A stretch of 64,000 nucleotides of DNA from Hemerocallis citrina (GCA_017893485.1 CM030360.1:144530697-144594696); one strand, 5' to 3'; positions 32,400 to 43,848 are shown, counted from the first letter of the stretch. The notes: generated from the sequence alone by a model not told the origin. Translations and numbers: made by a program.

Positions 32400-34419
32400 G
32401 GGAGGTAACCAACCCATATCAAAACCAATCGATGAACTGGAAGAGGTGGCCTTCTCAGAGGGAGACCCGACTAGGACATTCCAGATTAGCAAAGTCCTTC
32501 CCCCTCCTGTCCTCCCTGACATCGTCCAGTGCATAAGGGAAAATCGTGATCTATTCACCTGGATGGCTACTGACATGTCGGGAATCTCAGAAGAGCTCCT
32601 TGTGCACCACCTCAGTGTCACTTCGGGGTCCAGACCTGTTCAGCAAAAGCGTCGCAAATTCGCCCCCGAGCACCAGTAGGCTATCAAGGAAGAGGTTGAA
32701 AAACTCTTGAAGGCTCGATTCATACAGGATGAACTATCCTGAATGACTGTCCAATGTCGTGATGGTCAAGAAAGCCAACAGGAGCTGGAGGATCTGCATT
32801 GACTTCACGAATCTAAAGAAGGCCTGCCCAAAAGATCCATTCCCCCTCCCGAGCATTGACGCCCTGATTGATGCAACTTCGGGCCACGAGCTCTTAAGCT
32901 TCATGGATGCATTTTCTGGGTACAATCCGATCAAAATGTTCCCTTCAGAACTTTCGAAGACCTCTTTCATCACCGAATAGGGTTTATATTGCTACCGGAT
33001 CATGCCCTTCGAGCTTAAGAACGCTGGTGCCACCTATCAATGCCTTGTTAACAAGGTTTTCAAGGAGCAGATCGGACAGAACATGGAAGTCTACGTAGAC
33101 GACATGTTGGTGAAGAGCGTCAGTAGATCGGATCATGTCTCTGATCTCCAAGAGGCTTTTAATGTGTTGAAGAAGCATTATATGAGGCTAAACCCGAACA
33201 AATGTGCTTTCTGCATTTCGTCCGGTAAGTTCCTGGAGTTCATGGCCAGCAAAGGGGCATAGAGGCTAACCCCGAGAAGATTCAGGCCATACATAACATG
33301 GCTCCCCCTTCTAGTGTTAAAGATGTGCAGAGACTCACCGGACACCTTGCGGCAATAGGGCATTTTCTTTCCAAATTCAGAGAAAAATGTCTCTTGTTCT
33401 TCAAGGCCCTCAGGGGGGCTAAAGTTTTTGAGTGGGGGCAACAGCAACAAGAGTCCTTTGATCAGCTCAAGACCTACTTAGTCAACCTCCCACTCTTGAG
33501 CAAGCCAAAGCCTAGGGAAGCCCTCTGCTTAGACCTCGCAACTTCGGAGCAGACCCTTAGCACCGTTTTAGTAAGAGAAGAAGACAAGACGCAGAAGCCT
33601 ATATACTATGTGAGAAAAGTCCTTAGGGATGCTGAACTCTATTATCCGAAGCTAGAGAAGATGTCCTATGCATTGGTCATGGCAGGCCTGAAAGCTCCGC
33701 CCCTACATTCAGTCCCACTCAGTGGTCGTTCTTACCGACCAGCCGCTCAAACAAGTTCTCTACAAGACCGAGACCTCGGGGCGCCTTATGAAGTGGTCCA
33801 TCAAGCTGAGCTAGCATGATATCAACTATCAGCCTTGAACAGCTATCAAGGCTCGAGCCCTAGCGGAGTTCATAGTAGAGAGCACAATTTCCGATGCCAG
33901 CAAAGCGATAGAGAATCCCCGTTCTGGACAGTGTATGTTGATGGGTCTTCGTGCGCCGATGGGAGTGGAGCAGGAGTCATACTGGCTGGCCCAGATGATT
34001 TCATCCTCCAATACTCACTCCGTATCAACTTTCGGGCATCCAACAACGAGGCAGAATACGAGGCCCTTATAGCTGGCCTGTGTATGGCTCGCAAGGCTGG
34101 GGTCAAATGTGTCAAGATATTTAGCGACTCACAGCTGGTGGTGAACCAGGCATCAGGGGAATACGAAGCGCGAGACGGCCGCATGGCCAAGTACTTGGCC
34201 AAAGTCAAGGAACTGATGGTCTCTTTCGAGGATGCACAACTCCAACCAATTCCCCGAGAAGAGAATACGCAAGCAGACACCCTCTCGATGCTAGCTTCCT
34301 CTTCCTTCCAAGGCCTCGAACAAACTGTCTTAATAGAAGTTTTCCTGAGGCCCAACATCAAAGAAAAAGATCCCGAGCCAATGGACACGCTGCCCTTAGA
34401 ACTTGAGAGAATTGGATAA
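32377..34419 (+). pseudogene. element B reverse transcriptase and two RNase H domains (broken)
   Basis: RT motifs appear over several frames: VVMVKKANRSWRICIDFTNL, KDPFPLPSIDALID, MPFELKNAGATYQCLVNKVF and the catalytic VYVDDMLVKS (about 33088-33117). The connection/RNase H follows at 33298-33819 (VQRLTGHLAAIGHFLSKF, then PIYYVRKVLRDAELYYPKLE). A second RNase H at 33900-34310 reads WTVYVDGSSCADGSGAGVIL, NNEAEYEALIAGL and IFSDSQLVVNQ, with the D-E-D pattern of the archaeal-type enzyme of Tat elements. Stops and frame changes occur at about 32680, 32740, 32980, 33260 and 33820. Confidence 0.85.
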
Positions 34420-34439
34420 GGCCCCTGCTCGAGTTCCTC

Positions 34440-35670
34440 AAAGATGGGATTCTCCCCTTAAACCCTAAAGAGGCTCGAAAGATCCGAACCAGAGCCGAGC
34501 AGTATACACTTATCAAAGGGGTCATGTACAAATGCTCCTACACTCAAGTAGACGGCAGACCCTACTTGAGATGTCTCTCTCCTGAGGAAGCCCAATATGC
34601 TTTGGAGGAAGTCCATGAAGGAATGTGTGGCGCTCACTTGGGAGCCAGATCCCTTGCCCGCAAAATCTTGAATTATGGGTATTTCTGGCCCACTCTCCTT
34701 AGCGATGCCGAAAAACACATTTGCCGATACGGCCCCTGCCAAAGATTCTCAACAATTTGCCGCTTACCTCAAGCCCAACTCTCCTCTCTATCCAGCCCAA
34801 CCCTTTTTGCAATATGAGGGATGAACCTGCTCGGGCCTTTTCCTCTAGCGTCGGGCCAACTAAAGTTCCTCGTTGTGGCGATCGACTATTTCTTTAAATG
34901 GATCGAAACCGAGCCTCTAGCAACAATCACAGAGAATAGAGTGCAGCGCTTCTTTTGGAAAAGCATTGTCTGTAGATTCGGTGTGCCTCAAATCTTGGTA
35001 ACGGACAATGGAACTCAGTTCATGGGGGCAGCCTTCCTCACTTTTTGCGCAGACCTGGGCATTCAGCAACGATTCTCCTTGGTCTTACACCTACAGTCCA
35101 ACGGTCAGGCAGAGAACGCCAATCAGCAAATTTTCTCCCACTTGAAGAAGAGACTGAACAAGTCTGCTAAGGGTTTATGGGTAGAGCAGCTCCCCAATGT
35201 GCTCTGGAGTTACTGCACTACTAAGAGGACCCCCATGGAAGAATCTCCCTTCAATCTCACTTATGGTTCCAAAGCTGTTATCCCACTAGAGGTCGGTCTA
35301 CCTTTCCCCCGCTTGATCGCCTACAACGAAGAGCAAAATGCGAACGTGCTTCGTGGTAACTTGGACCTCATTGATGAGATCCGTGAGAGATCCTCCATCC
35401 GGCAAGAAATCTATCGACGTAGGATTGAGCAGTCCTACAACAAGGGAGCCCACCCCTCTAATCTCAAAGAAGGAGATCTAGCGCTCAAAAAGCTATGAAT
35501 TTCTTTTTCCAGCAAGAAAGGCAAGCTGGCACCAAATTGGGAAGGACCATATAGGGTCTCCAAAGTTGTCTGCCTAGGCGCTTATCAACTTGAAGACCCG
35601 GGGGGCAAGAGAGTGCCGAGGACGTGGAATGCAGAGCACTTGTTGAAGTACCGAGAGGGTGTTTGAACAC
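34440..35670 (+). pseudogene. element B integrase (broken)
   Basis: The zinc-binding N-terminus (HEGMCGAHLGARSLARKIL ... HICRYGPC; HHCC) lies at 34524-34760. The catalytic core lies at 34821-35290, with the three acidic residues in VVAIDYFFKWIE, LVTDNGTQF and GQAENANQQI. The C-terminal part GKLAPNWEGPYRVSKVV, then RVPRTWNAEHLLKY, ends at a TGA near 35666. Stops fall between the zinc-binding and core parts and at 35498. Integrase would join the cDNA to host DNA. Confidence 0.85.
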
Positions 35671-35879
35671 CGCTCCGAGCAACTTCAACTCCTAGAGCTT
35701 TCTTAAAGCATTTTAAACTTGTTTCTTTTTATTGGCAACCAATCTTTATTAAGTGTAATAATGGCTTGCAACTCAGAAGCAGCCATTTAGTTGTTTCTAA
35801 TAAAAGCAATTTACTTCTCAGGGAATTCTCTATTTTAAATATTCTGGTTGTCTTACCTTGGAGCAAACAAAAAAACTCT

Positions 35880-36330
35880 CTTAACAACAAGTTCGGAGTC
35901 CAACACTTGGTTCGCTGATTTAGCTACTTGCGAATGAGCGAGTACAAAGTAGCTCATCATTCGAAATTTCTCCTACGACTATTGAAAACTCTTCTAATGA
36001 CAAGTTCAGAGTCCAATACTTGGTTCGATGCCGCTTTAGCTACTTACAAACGAGCGAGTACAAAGTAGCTCACCATTCGGAATTACTCCTACAACTGTTG
36101 AAAACTCTTCTAACGACAAGTTCAGAGTCCAACACTTGGTTCGATGCCACTTTAGCTACTTGCGAACGAGCGAGTACAAAGTAGCTCACCATTCGGAATT
36201 GCTCCTACAACTGTTAAAAACTCTTCTAATGATAAGTTCGGAGTCCCACACTTAGTTTAATGCCGCTTTAGCTACTTGCGAGCGAGCGAGTACAAAGTAG
36301 CCATTCAGAATTGCTCTCACAACTATTGAA
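35880..36330. repeat. ~115 bp tandem repeat downstream of element B pol
   Basis: Four copies start near 35888, 36001, 36117 and 36233 and share CAAGTTCGGAGTCCAACACT, TTAGCTACTTGCGAACGAGC and GAGTACAAAGTAGCTCA. It is a noncoding spacer between pol and the antisense gene. 35671-35879 is spacer with no feature seen. Confidence 0.85.
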
Positions 36331-37610
36331 ATTCCCTTGCGAAAGTTAACAAAACACAAACTCTTCAAGAAGGTTCGTTATCAGATCGAAAATGCAATAT
36401 TATTCCATCAAGATCGGAAATACAAGTCTTAATCAAGACCTAAAGGTCATACAAGCCAAAGAGATTACAAAATTTGAGGTACATGCCTTATTCTAGCCCT
36501 AACTTCTTTTCGGAAGAGGGACGCTCCTATTGAGCGACACACGAGGTCGACGAATGTGGTGCTGATCTTGCCTCGTCTCCATGGAGGTATGTATGCCAGT
36601 GAGCCTAGTCACGTCATTGGCACCCAAGGCTCTAACAGTCGCCCCGACTGGTGCCCGCTCGATGAACCGGCTACTCCACTTTGAGCATCGACTGGATTCT
36701 GAAAAACATGAGGCAAGCGAAGTGCTAACTTGTGGAATGACCGACCTTGAGCATAGTCACCCTGAGGGCAGGAAGTACTTCTGATGTTGCTTCCCTCAGA
36801 AAGCTGTTGCAGATGAAGGTTCTCCACCTCTAGCTCGACGACAAGCTCTTTCAAAGAGACATCCGTCACTTTGATCTTCAAGCGAGGCAACCGTCCCGAA
36901 CCACTCCCACGCGAGACCTCAGAGAAAGCCCTTCGAAGATGTGCCGACTCCAAACTCTTCTCGAGCACCACATTCTTGAATTTGCCTCTCCCAGATCTCG
37001 CCTCGAATAAGGAGTGACGAAGAAATTTTAAGTCTTAGACCTTTACTGGCAGCCATTAAGGGCAGGACTCATCGCCTTCGGGTGGCACTTCATGGAACCT
37101 CTCCTCAAGGTGCCTTATCTCGATGTCTCGACGAGCCATAGTAACTCTTAAATGACCCACCTCCCGCTCAGCTCTATAAAGCAACTCTCGAGACCGAGCT
37201 AGCCCCAACTTGACCGTGCCTAGCTCAGAGCGGAGACGTGGCACCTCACTATCCTGGGAAGTCGACCAAAAGAAAATGCGTAAATTACTAAGATTGAGAG
37301 GCCACATGATGGTGCTATGGCTAATCGGAGCTACTACGAAGCGATCCGAAAACAAACAAATCCAAAATTATTTCAAGACTTCACAACACTTGTTCAAAAG
37401 AAGACTTCGTTTAATTTAATCAAGGGGTACAAGAAGCAGTGGCCAGTCCGCTATAAGGCATCCAAAACGGAGAGCGACTAAGGAAAAAAAAACAATGGAC
37501 ACAAGACGTTAAGGGATCAGGGGACTACCTTGGTGGGCACCTCTGCAGGTGCTGTGACCCTACGCCCGTCCACCTTGGTTGCACAGGGGTCCTCGGCAGC
37601 ATCCTCCCCC

Positions 37611-37666
37611 TCGTCTTCTTCTTCTTCTTCTTCTTCTTCTTCTTCTTCTTCTTCTTCTTCTTCTTT
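37611..37666. repeat. (CTT)n microsatellite in the antisense ORF
   Basis: About 18 CTT/TTC triplets. On the minus strand they encode a poly-glutamate run in the coiled-coil part of the antisense gene. The same tract opens shadow frames on the plus strand. Confidence 0.9.
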
Positions 37667-38504
37667 GACGACCCCCTCGGTTGCTGGAGCAATCTCGCCT
37701 TCGAGAAGATCGTAGAGGCAATACCCTGAGCTGTCGAAACTAGGGACACGCTCCTCCACGTGCTTCAGCGCCCGAGCATAGGACTGCTCCATGTTCATGC
37801 GCATGTGCAGCTTCGCTTCGGCCCGAATTGCCTTTGCAGTTGCTTCAATTGCGGCCTCCCTCTCCTTCTCCACGTCTTCGATGACCTTCGCGGCTGTTTC
37901 CTTCCCTTTGACAGCTCTCTCCGCCTCTCTGTCCGCCCTCTCCTTCTCCAAAGAGGTATGTTCATTCGTTGCTGCCAAGGCAACCTCGAGGAACTGGATC
38001 TGAGCCTCCTGAGACTCAGACAACCTCTTTTTCACCTTGAACATCTTTACGGCTTTGGCACGCTCCGACCTATCTCTATCGCTTGCCGCCTTAAGCTCTT
38101 TTTCTTGCTTGGAGAACTGCTCCATCATATGGCTGAAGTGGTAAGTGATCTGCGTCGACAGAAAAAAAAAGAAGTTTAGACACACGAGTCATCTAAAAAG
38201 GAGAAGAGATTACTCAACTCACCGTCATGGTCACCTTAGCGATCTCTAGGGCATCGTCGCCGACCGTCCCTGCCTTCAGTGCGGCGCGATCCTTCGGGAT
38301 CAGCAGATGTCGAACCGCTTGCATACAGCTCATAGTGTCCCCAAGAAAACTGCTGTGCCTCATCACACGCTAGTCAGGGACGAAGAGCTTCTTATGCTCT
38401 TCGGTAAGAATTGTCTCCGTAGCCGCTGTTAGAGGAGGGGCTTCGAGCGCCAACACCTGCTAGATAGAAGTTTCCTCGGCAGCCCAGGCTGACGAGGTAG
38501 ACGG

Positions 38505-38650
38505 GGTAGGTGGCTCGGATTCTACATTAACCACCGGGGCCTTCACGACCTTGGTAGACGGCAGCCCGGACAGACGAGGTAGACGGGGTAGGTGGCTCGG
38601 ATTCTACATTAACCACCGAGGCCTTCACGACCTTGGCAGACGGCGGCCCT
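38505..38650. repeat. ~70 bp local duplication in the antisense gene
   Basis: GTAGACGGGGTAGGTGGCTC, then GGATTCTACATTAACCACCG, then CCTTCACGACCTTGG occurs twice (about 38499 and 38578). It adds residues to the antisense product and shifts the local frame. Confidence 0.75.
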
Positions 38651-39784
38651 GAGGTCATTCTCTTTCTCTTCTTCCCATTGGGGGCCTTCTTGGCCACTGC
38701 TGACCGGCCAGATAGCATCGCCCTGAAGTCCACGTTCGGGGTCTCTGCAAAGAGGAAAAAAAAAGAAGGAGATACACATGAGAAAAAGTTAGACAAAAGC
38801 TAAGAAAAAAAAAATGCAAAGCGTACTAGGGTCGATCGGACTGAGACCCCCACCAAAGAGGACCTCTTCGGTTAACTCCTTCCAACCCAGGGGCTCACAA
38901 GCGAGGAGTTTAGACACGATCTCATCCTCCCCCGGTGTCAACGCCGGCTCGGCCTTTGCCCACTTCGGCACCTCCTCCCTCCACCTTGTTAGAATATTCC
39001 ACGGCTCGGGACCTCTAATTAAGAAGTACTTCTCCTTCCAGAATTTAATAGAGTCGGGGTTGTCTATCAGCTTCACACCTCGGCACAACGATAAGTAGTA
39101 CCGGTATTCCACCTTGCTCTTCCGATGGATACGGTAGAGCCTTCGGAGAACGGTGAGCTGAGGCGCGACCCCTATTGCTCGGCATTAGAGCACGAAGCCG
39201 TTAACGTGCCTCCACATATTCGGCATGTACTGAACAGGGCTCAGCCCGTACCACTGCAAGACCTTTGCTGCGAATGAGGGAAGAGGCAGACGGAGACCAA
39301 CGTAGAAGGCATCGGAGGGGAAGGCACACGTGTCGGGGGAGGTAGGTATGCAGGCTCGAACACGAGGACCCGGGAGAAGAAGGCTGAAATCCTTCGGTAT
39401 CATGAAACTACTTCGAATCAGCACTAAATCCTTCTCCGTCATCATAGAAGGGATGTCATCCACTTCGGAGTGTTCCCTCAGCCTGCTCTCATCATATGAA
39501 GCCAATCTCCCGTACACTACCTTGGCCAGGAGATCGTCAGAATACTCTCAAACCCTACCAAGATTTGATAAAGGGCCCAGGAGCCTACCTAACGCTTCTG
39601 CTCGTCTCTCCTTCTCCACGATCATTACAGAGTTTACTGATGCCACCACCCCCTTTCCCTTGTCTACCTTCGGAGCTATTACCAACGACTGATCCCCTTC
39701 GTGGTTCGATGTGGAGGTCTCACTCCCCGAAGAAACCCTAGATATCTCGCGAAATATATAAAAAAGAATATGTTTACCTTGATG

Positions 39785-40080
39785 TGACACCTACGGTCGG
39801 AGTTTTTTGCCCAAAAACTTAACGCTTGGCTGCAACCTCTAGTAGAGCCACCCAAGAGTGAAAGAATTCTCAAGAGTGAAAACGCGAAGAATGAGATAAG
39901 TGGGGGGGGGGGGTGAAAACTTATAGGGATTGACACCTACGGTCGGAGTTTTTCGCCAAAAAACTTAACGCTTGGCCGCAACCTCTAGTAGAGCCACCCA
40001 AGAGTGAAAGAACTCTCAAGAGTGAAAACGTGAAGAATGAGATAAGTGTTTGGGGGGGGGGGTGAAAACTTATAGGGATT
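39785..40080. repeat. ~150 bp tandem duplication upstream of the antisense gene
   Basis: Two copies of GACACCTACGGTCGGAGTTT, ACTTAACGCTTGGC, CAACCTCTAGTAGAGCCACC and AAGAGTGAAAGAA are found, each with a long G-run (10-11 G) before TGAAAACTTATAGGGATT. It lies at the 5' side of the antisense gene, so it could hold its promoter; no TATA is obvious. Confidence 0.8.
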
Positions 40081-40244
40081 GAGCTATGCCGCTTGGGCTT
40101 GGGACAATTGGGCCCCCAAAAAGCAGCAAAAGGGCCAAGACGCGCTGAAAACTAAATGACAGAAGGCGTAGAGATTGAATTTCAAACGACGCCATAAATT
40201 CGCTGTATCTTCTCAATAATCACGCCTGATCAAGATTAATTGCC

Positions 40245-40770
40245 CAGATTGAGCCACGTCCCTCGGAGCCAAACTCCGAACAAACATGGCTCGGAGCGTG
40301 AAAGTGGGGAAAAACACTCCCTTGATAAACGTGCTCGATCCAATGGCTCAGATTGAGCCACATCCCTCGGAGACAAACTCCGAGCAAATGTGGCTCCGAG
40401 CGTGAAAGTGGGAAAAAACACTCCCTCGATAAACGCGCTCGGTCCAATGGCTCAGATTGAGCCACGTCCCTCGGAGCCAAACTCCAAGCAAATGTGGCTC
40501 CGAGCGTGAAAGTCAAGAAAAACACTCCCTCGATAAACGCGCTCGATCCAATGGCTCAGATTGAGCCATGTCCCTCGGAGCCAAACTCCGAGCAAACATG
40601 ACTGCGAGCGTGAAAGTAGGGAAAAACACCCCCTCGATAAACGCCCTCAATCCAATGGCCCAGATTGAGCCACGTCCCTCAGAGCCAAACTCTGAGCAAA
40701 CATGGCTCTGAGCGTGAAAGTGGGGAAAAACACTCCCTCGATAAACACGCCCGATCCAATGGCTCCCGAT
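40245..40770. repeat. 104 bp tandem array, five copies
   Basis: Copies begin CAGATTGAGCCACGTCCCTC at 40245, 40349, 40453, 40557 and 40661, exactly 104 apart. Each contains GGAGCCAAACTCCGAGCAAA, GAGCGTGAAAGTGGG and CACTCCCTCGATAAACGC. It is a noncoding region between the antisense gene and the 3' LTR. 40770-41318 is AT-rich spacer ending in the polypurine tract. Confidence 0.9.
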
Positions 40771-41318
40771 GCGCACTCATGATCAGAGCGTCTAGATTGC
40801 GCCACATCACCTAGCGACAGATCCACCATCAGATCACCCCGAAATTCATGCCGACGATGTGATCAACGCCCCAGATCGCGCCATGTCGATATTCCCTTGT
40901 TAATTCTTTTGTTTAAATTATTAATTCGAGTTAATTATTTAAAAAATTGAGAAAAATATTTAAAAATTCAAGAAAATTTAATTTAAAAGTTCTAAAAATA
41001 ATTATAAATTCAGGAAAATATTTTTGAACTCCTGGGTGAAAAATTATTAATTAGAACGATTAATTAATACTTTTTGGGGACGGACTGTTGATTCGCAAAT
41101 AAATAATTTAAAAAATAATCTAAAAATTAGAAAAAATCGCAAAACGTCCACAAAATCTGAGAATAATTTCGGCATTTTACAAGCTTAGAATAGCATCGTT
41201 ACACCTCAAGCAAGATCCAAACTCTTCCGAGAACTCTGATAAAATCCCGTACGCTATTAAAACAGTAAAACTACTCCCCAAAGACTGTTAAACTCAATCT
41301 TCGGGAGTGGGGGGCTCG

Positions 41319-41922
41319 TGATATGGCTAAAATAGGATTAAATATGGACCATTTAAATCAGGTACGGATCCTAAAGTTGTCAGGGGTAAAACGGTAATTT
41401 CACTGACAAATGGGCCCAAATTCAGGACTGGGTCTTCTCTTCTAAGCCCAATAGCCCAAAAACAGGTCTGTCTTACTGGGCATGGATAGCAACCCATTAC
41501 AAACCAACCCAGATGGATAGAGAGTAATTCAAATTCGTGGTTATCTCTAAGAGACAGTTTAAACAGTCTATCTTATCACGAAACGAGTAAAACTCTCTTC
41601 TTATCTGTACACATCTGAAAGTAGAGATTTATCCTTATCTCGAATCTGATTCCTAAGGCAACTATAAATACCCCTCACCCTACTGTGACAAGGTAATCAA
41701 TCTTTTTCTACCTAAATCTCTTTCATAATCTTTCAGATTACTGACAAGAGCATCGGAGGGTTCGTCGCCGGGATCCATCCCAGTGTATCGAACTTTGTGT
41801 AGGTTTACGACAGCGGCGAGAAACCAGTCAACACGCCGGTGAAAGTCAGCATGTTTTCTTACTTGTTTTCCATCAAGAATCCATAAATTCTTCTGTTTGC
41901 TCCCACACCAAAATCAGCAGCA
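41319..41922 (+). mobile_element. element B 3' LTR
   Basis: Starts TGATATGGCTAAAA after the purine tract GGGAGTGGGGGGC (41305-41315) and ends CAGCAGCA. It is visibly diverged from the 5' LTR, so the insertion is not recent. Confidence 0.85.
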
Positions 41923-42285
41923 ATGCCAGCCAAGATAACTGCAGTTCAACAATGGCCTACACCTAAGAATGTGAAGGCCTTGAGGGGTTTCTTAGGGGCG
42001 AAGATTCACCCAGTTTTCCACATCTCTTAACTCTGGAAGCATATTGGACCTGCTGTTGATGTGCAACAATCTTTACCTACTGACATGTTCAAAGCATTGC
42101 TTGAGCTAGAAGAGATTTTGGATAGAAGATCAGTAGTGCAGGGAAGGAAACTGAATTAAGAAGTTCTCATTAAATGGAAAAATCAATCAATTCATGAAGC
42201 AACTTAGGAATCGTATTGGGCCTTGGTGAAGAAATTTCCTTTTTTCGATCTTGAGGCAAGGTCTTCAGGGACGGGGGGGAGGAAT
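41923..42285 (+). pseudogene. element A integrase C-terminus with chromodomain (remnant)
   Basis: The first bases continue the RT of element A (ITAVQQWPTPKNVKALRGFL, 41937 on). They then jump to the integrase tail (IHPVFHIS, stop, LWKHIG) and a chromodomain: LELEEILDRRSVVQGRKLN, stop, then VLIKWKNQSIHEA and KFPFFDLEA. The junction shows that RNase H and most of the integrase are deleted. The chromodomain, which targets such elements to heterochromatin in chromoviruses, defines the lineage. A purine tract (GGGACGGGGGGGAGGAA) ends the segment. Confidence 0.8.
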
Positions 42286-42765
42286 TGATGCACTACAAAG
42301 CTGAAATTGTTAAACTGGAGCTGTATCGCAGGGGTTTAATTGTAAAATTGCATGTATCAGTTTTTTTGTTAATTACATATCAGTCCTATTAAAAGTTGTA
42401 AGGGGTTTTTTGTAATAAGGGTAAAGGGTTAGTTAGAGTGGGGCCAGAAGTAATCTGAGCCATATGTGTAATGAGTTGTAGTCGTTGGATCAGATAATCG
42501 GTAGGGTCCACTTGGAACCAACTGCAGTGATGTTGTACACATGCGATGCGTGTAATAAGCTCTATAAAAACTGTTGCGATCAGTGCTTGGCTGATCAGCG
42601 AAGTTCATTGTGGAAACTCTTCTCCTTTCTTGATTCTGTTGGAGCTTGAAGCTCTCCTTCAACCATAGTTTCATTCATTCTCCATATCCCAAATTCTATA
42701 GCTCTAATGGCCCAGAAAGCTTCAAAATCAATGGCCATGTCTTCGGTGATAACTGATACGCACCA
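42286..42765 (+). mobile_element. element A 3' LTR
   Basis: A 480 bp LTR that starts TGATGCACTACAAAG and ends GATACGCACCA. It contains a TATA-like CTCTATAAAAAC near 42560. It abuts the GH28 gene scrap at 42766. Confidence 0.8.
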
Positions 42766-43351
42766 ACGGAGTTTGGAGGGTGGGGGATGGGGTGACGGTG
42801 AACCAGGGCCTGCCCTGAGTTCCCACAGGCCCTAGGCGAACTCCCAAAATGGGGCCCCAATACACTAAAAAAAAACATGTATACAAAAAATTTGCACATT
42901 GTTAAGAGCAAAATATGCAAAATATAAATTTGTTTTAAATCACCCAAATTTAAAGTCTCAAATTCAATTCAAGTCTTCAAATCTAAACCCAAATAATTTT
43001 TTTAAAAAAAATTAAAGACTCAAATAATTATTTTTGGGGGCCCCTAATAACAGTATTTTTTACGGGCAAAATACGTGCCTATATTTACAAGGAATTACAA
43101 ATTTTGGGGGCCCCTAAAATTGTAAAAATGCCGGGGCCTGAGGCGGCCGTCTCACCCGCCTCAAGGGTGGGACCGGCCCTGCGGTGAACACGGCGGCGTT
43201 CGAGGCGGCGGCGGTGGCGGCGATTGGGAGGTTGCGGAGGAGAGGAGGGGGGCAATTGAATGTGGAGAGTGGGGTGTGGTTGATGGTGCCGTTTAATTTG
43301 ACGAGTCACATGAGGCTGTTTCACCCCGAGGGGGCAGTCATTCTTGGGGTT
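42766..43351 (+). pseudogene. GH28 polygalacturonase-like exon fragment
   Basis: Joining 42766-42803 to 43190-43351 across a hAT MITE gives VGDGVTVN, TAAFEAAAVAAIGRLRRRGG, GQLNVESGVWLMVPFNLTSH and MRLFHPEGAVILGVQ. This is the N-terminal region of plant pectin-lyase-fold glycoside hydrolase 28 proteins, secreted or cell-wall polygalacturonases. The exon ends before GTGAGA, a normal donor. The 5' part is cut off by element A, and no following exon is found in the next 2.7 kb, so this is a gene remnant. The upstream 38 bases lie between two transposons and carry the 8 bp duplicated MITE target. Confidence 0.7.
42804..43181. mobile_element. hAT-type MITE, 378 bp
   Basis: The ends are imperfect inverted repeats (CAGGGCCTGCCCTG at left; reverse complement of GACCGGCCCTG at right). 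A perfect 8 bp direct repeat CGGTGAAC flanks them (42796-42803 and 43182-43189). Eight-base duplication with CAGGG-type ends is the hAT signature. The interior is AT-rich with GGGGCCCC blocks and no coding sequence. It splits the GH28 exon. Confidence 0.9.
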
Positions 43352-43806
43352 CAGGTGAGAAAAGGATTGTTCCGTTTTTGTTGTTGTTGCAAGTACGAGT
43401 ACCTTTCAAAAAATAGATTTAGTAATTGAAAAAGGTTTCAAATATGTTAAGTTGAGAACTTTAGATAACCAGAGTTTCGTACATACAAGCTAGGAAATAA
43501 ATCCACCTGACTTATCTCAACTTAAGCTCATTACCAAATACGGCCCAGGTGATTTTTTTTTCTTCCATTCGTGGTGAAGGCAAATGGCCGAGTACAAACA
43601 ATGAAAATAAAAAATAAAAGAGAAATGCACAGAAATCAATACACATCCTCGTAAATTCATATATATTGGACAGTTAGTCAGAATGTCAGATAACTAAACT
43701 AGAACTGAGCTTACACCCCCTCATGAAAACTTTGAATTGCAAAATATTCAAGCTGCAATCTTGGACAATAGTATTCTTGCAAAAAGCAATGTGCATAGAG
43801 AGAGAA

Positions 43807-43810
<4 letters not shown>

Positions 43811-43848
<38 letters not shown>

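Larger units (their letters stand above)
36609..39790 (-). pseudogene. antisense gene of element B (gypsy-type transposon domain, PF04195-like)
   Basis: On the strand opposite gag-pol a multi-exon-like coding region runs leftwards. 39517-38789 is one frame with a single TAA at 39187-39185. It reads LRLPLPSFAAKVLQWYGLSP, PNMWRHVNGFVL, then VEYRYYLSLCRGVKLI and FLIRGPEPWNILTRWREEVP, the pattern of the 'putative gypsy type transposon' domain found in plant genomes. It ends at a GTACGC donor. The next exon (from 38746) reads ETPNVDFRAMLSGRSAVAKK. 38185-37517 encodes a coiled coil rich in Lys/Glu with a poly-Glu run. 37355-37056 and 36971-36609 extend it. Its role in Tat elements is not known to me. 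Confidence 0.7.
29183..41922 (+). mobile_element. element B: Ty3/gypsy Tat-like retrotransposon inserted in element A
   Basis: The two LTRs (29183-29768 and 41319-41922) start TGATATGGCTAAAA and end CAGCAGCA. A TTGGCACCGTCTGTGGG primer-binding site follows the first, and a purine-rich tract (GGGAGTGGGGGGC) precedes the second. The internal order is gag, protease, RT, RNase H, second (archaeal-type) RNase H, integrase, a long spacer with tandem repeats, and an antisense gene. The extra RNase H and the antisense ORF are typical of the Tat lineage. Frames are broken in many places. The expected 5 bp flank duplication is not clean (CCAAC left; CCAAG a few bases into the right flank). Confidence 0.9.
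26746..42765 (+). mobile_element. element A: degenerate Ty3/gypsy chromovirus, interrupted by element B
   Basis: A truncated 5' LTR end (26746-26830) is followed by a TGGTATCAGAGCCA primer-binding site, gag, protease and part of reverse transcriptase. Element B follows (29183-41922), then a short integrase C-terminus with a chromodomain, a polypurine tract and a complete 3' LTR (42286-42765). The 5' LTR remnant matches the last ~80 bp of the 3' LTR (TTCTATAGCTCTAATG, AAAGCTTCAAAATCAATGGC). Most of RT, the RNase H and the integrase core are deleted, and the remaining frames have stops, so it is dead. The chromodomain assigns it to the chromovirus branch. Confidence 0.85.

Noticed and set aside
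37530..38179. Plus-strand ORFs of 61-139 codons with poly-Ser
   Set aside because: Shadows of the antisense gene; poly-Ser comes from the CTT microsatellite.
40220..40829. Minus-strand ORFs of 60-101 codons with repeating peptides
   Set aside because: Produced by the 104 bp array; no start context or family match.
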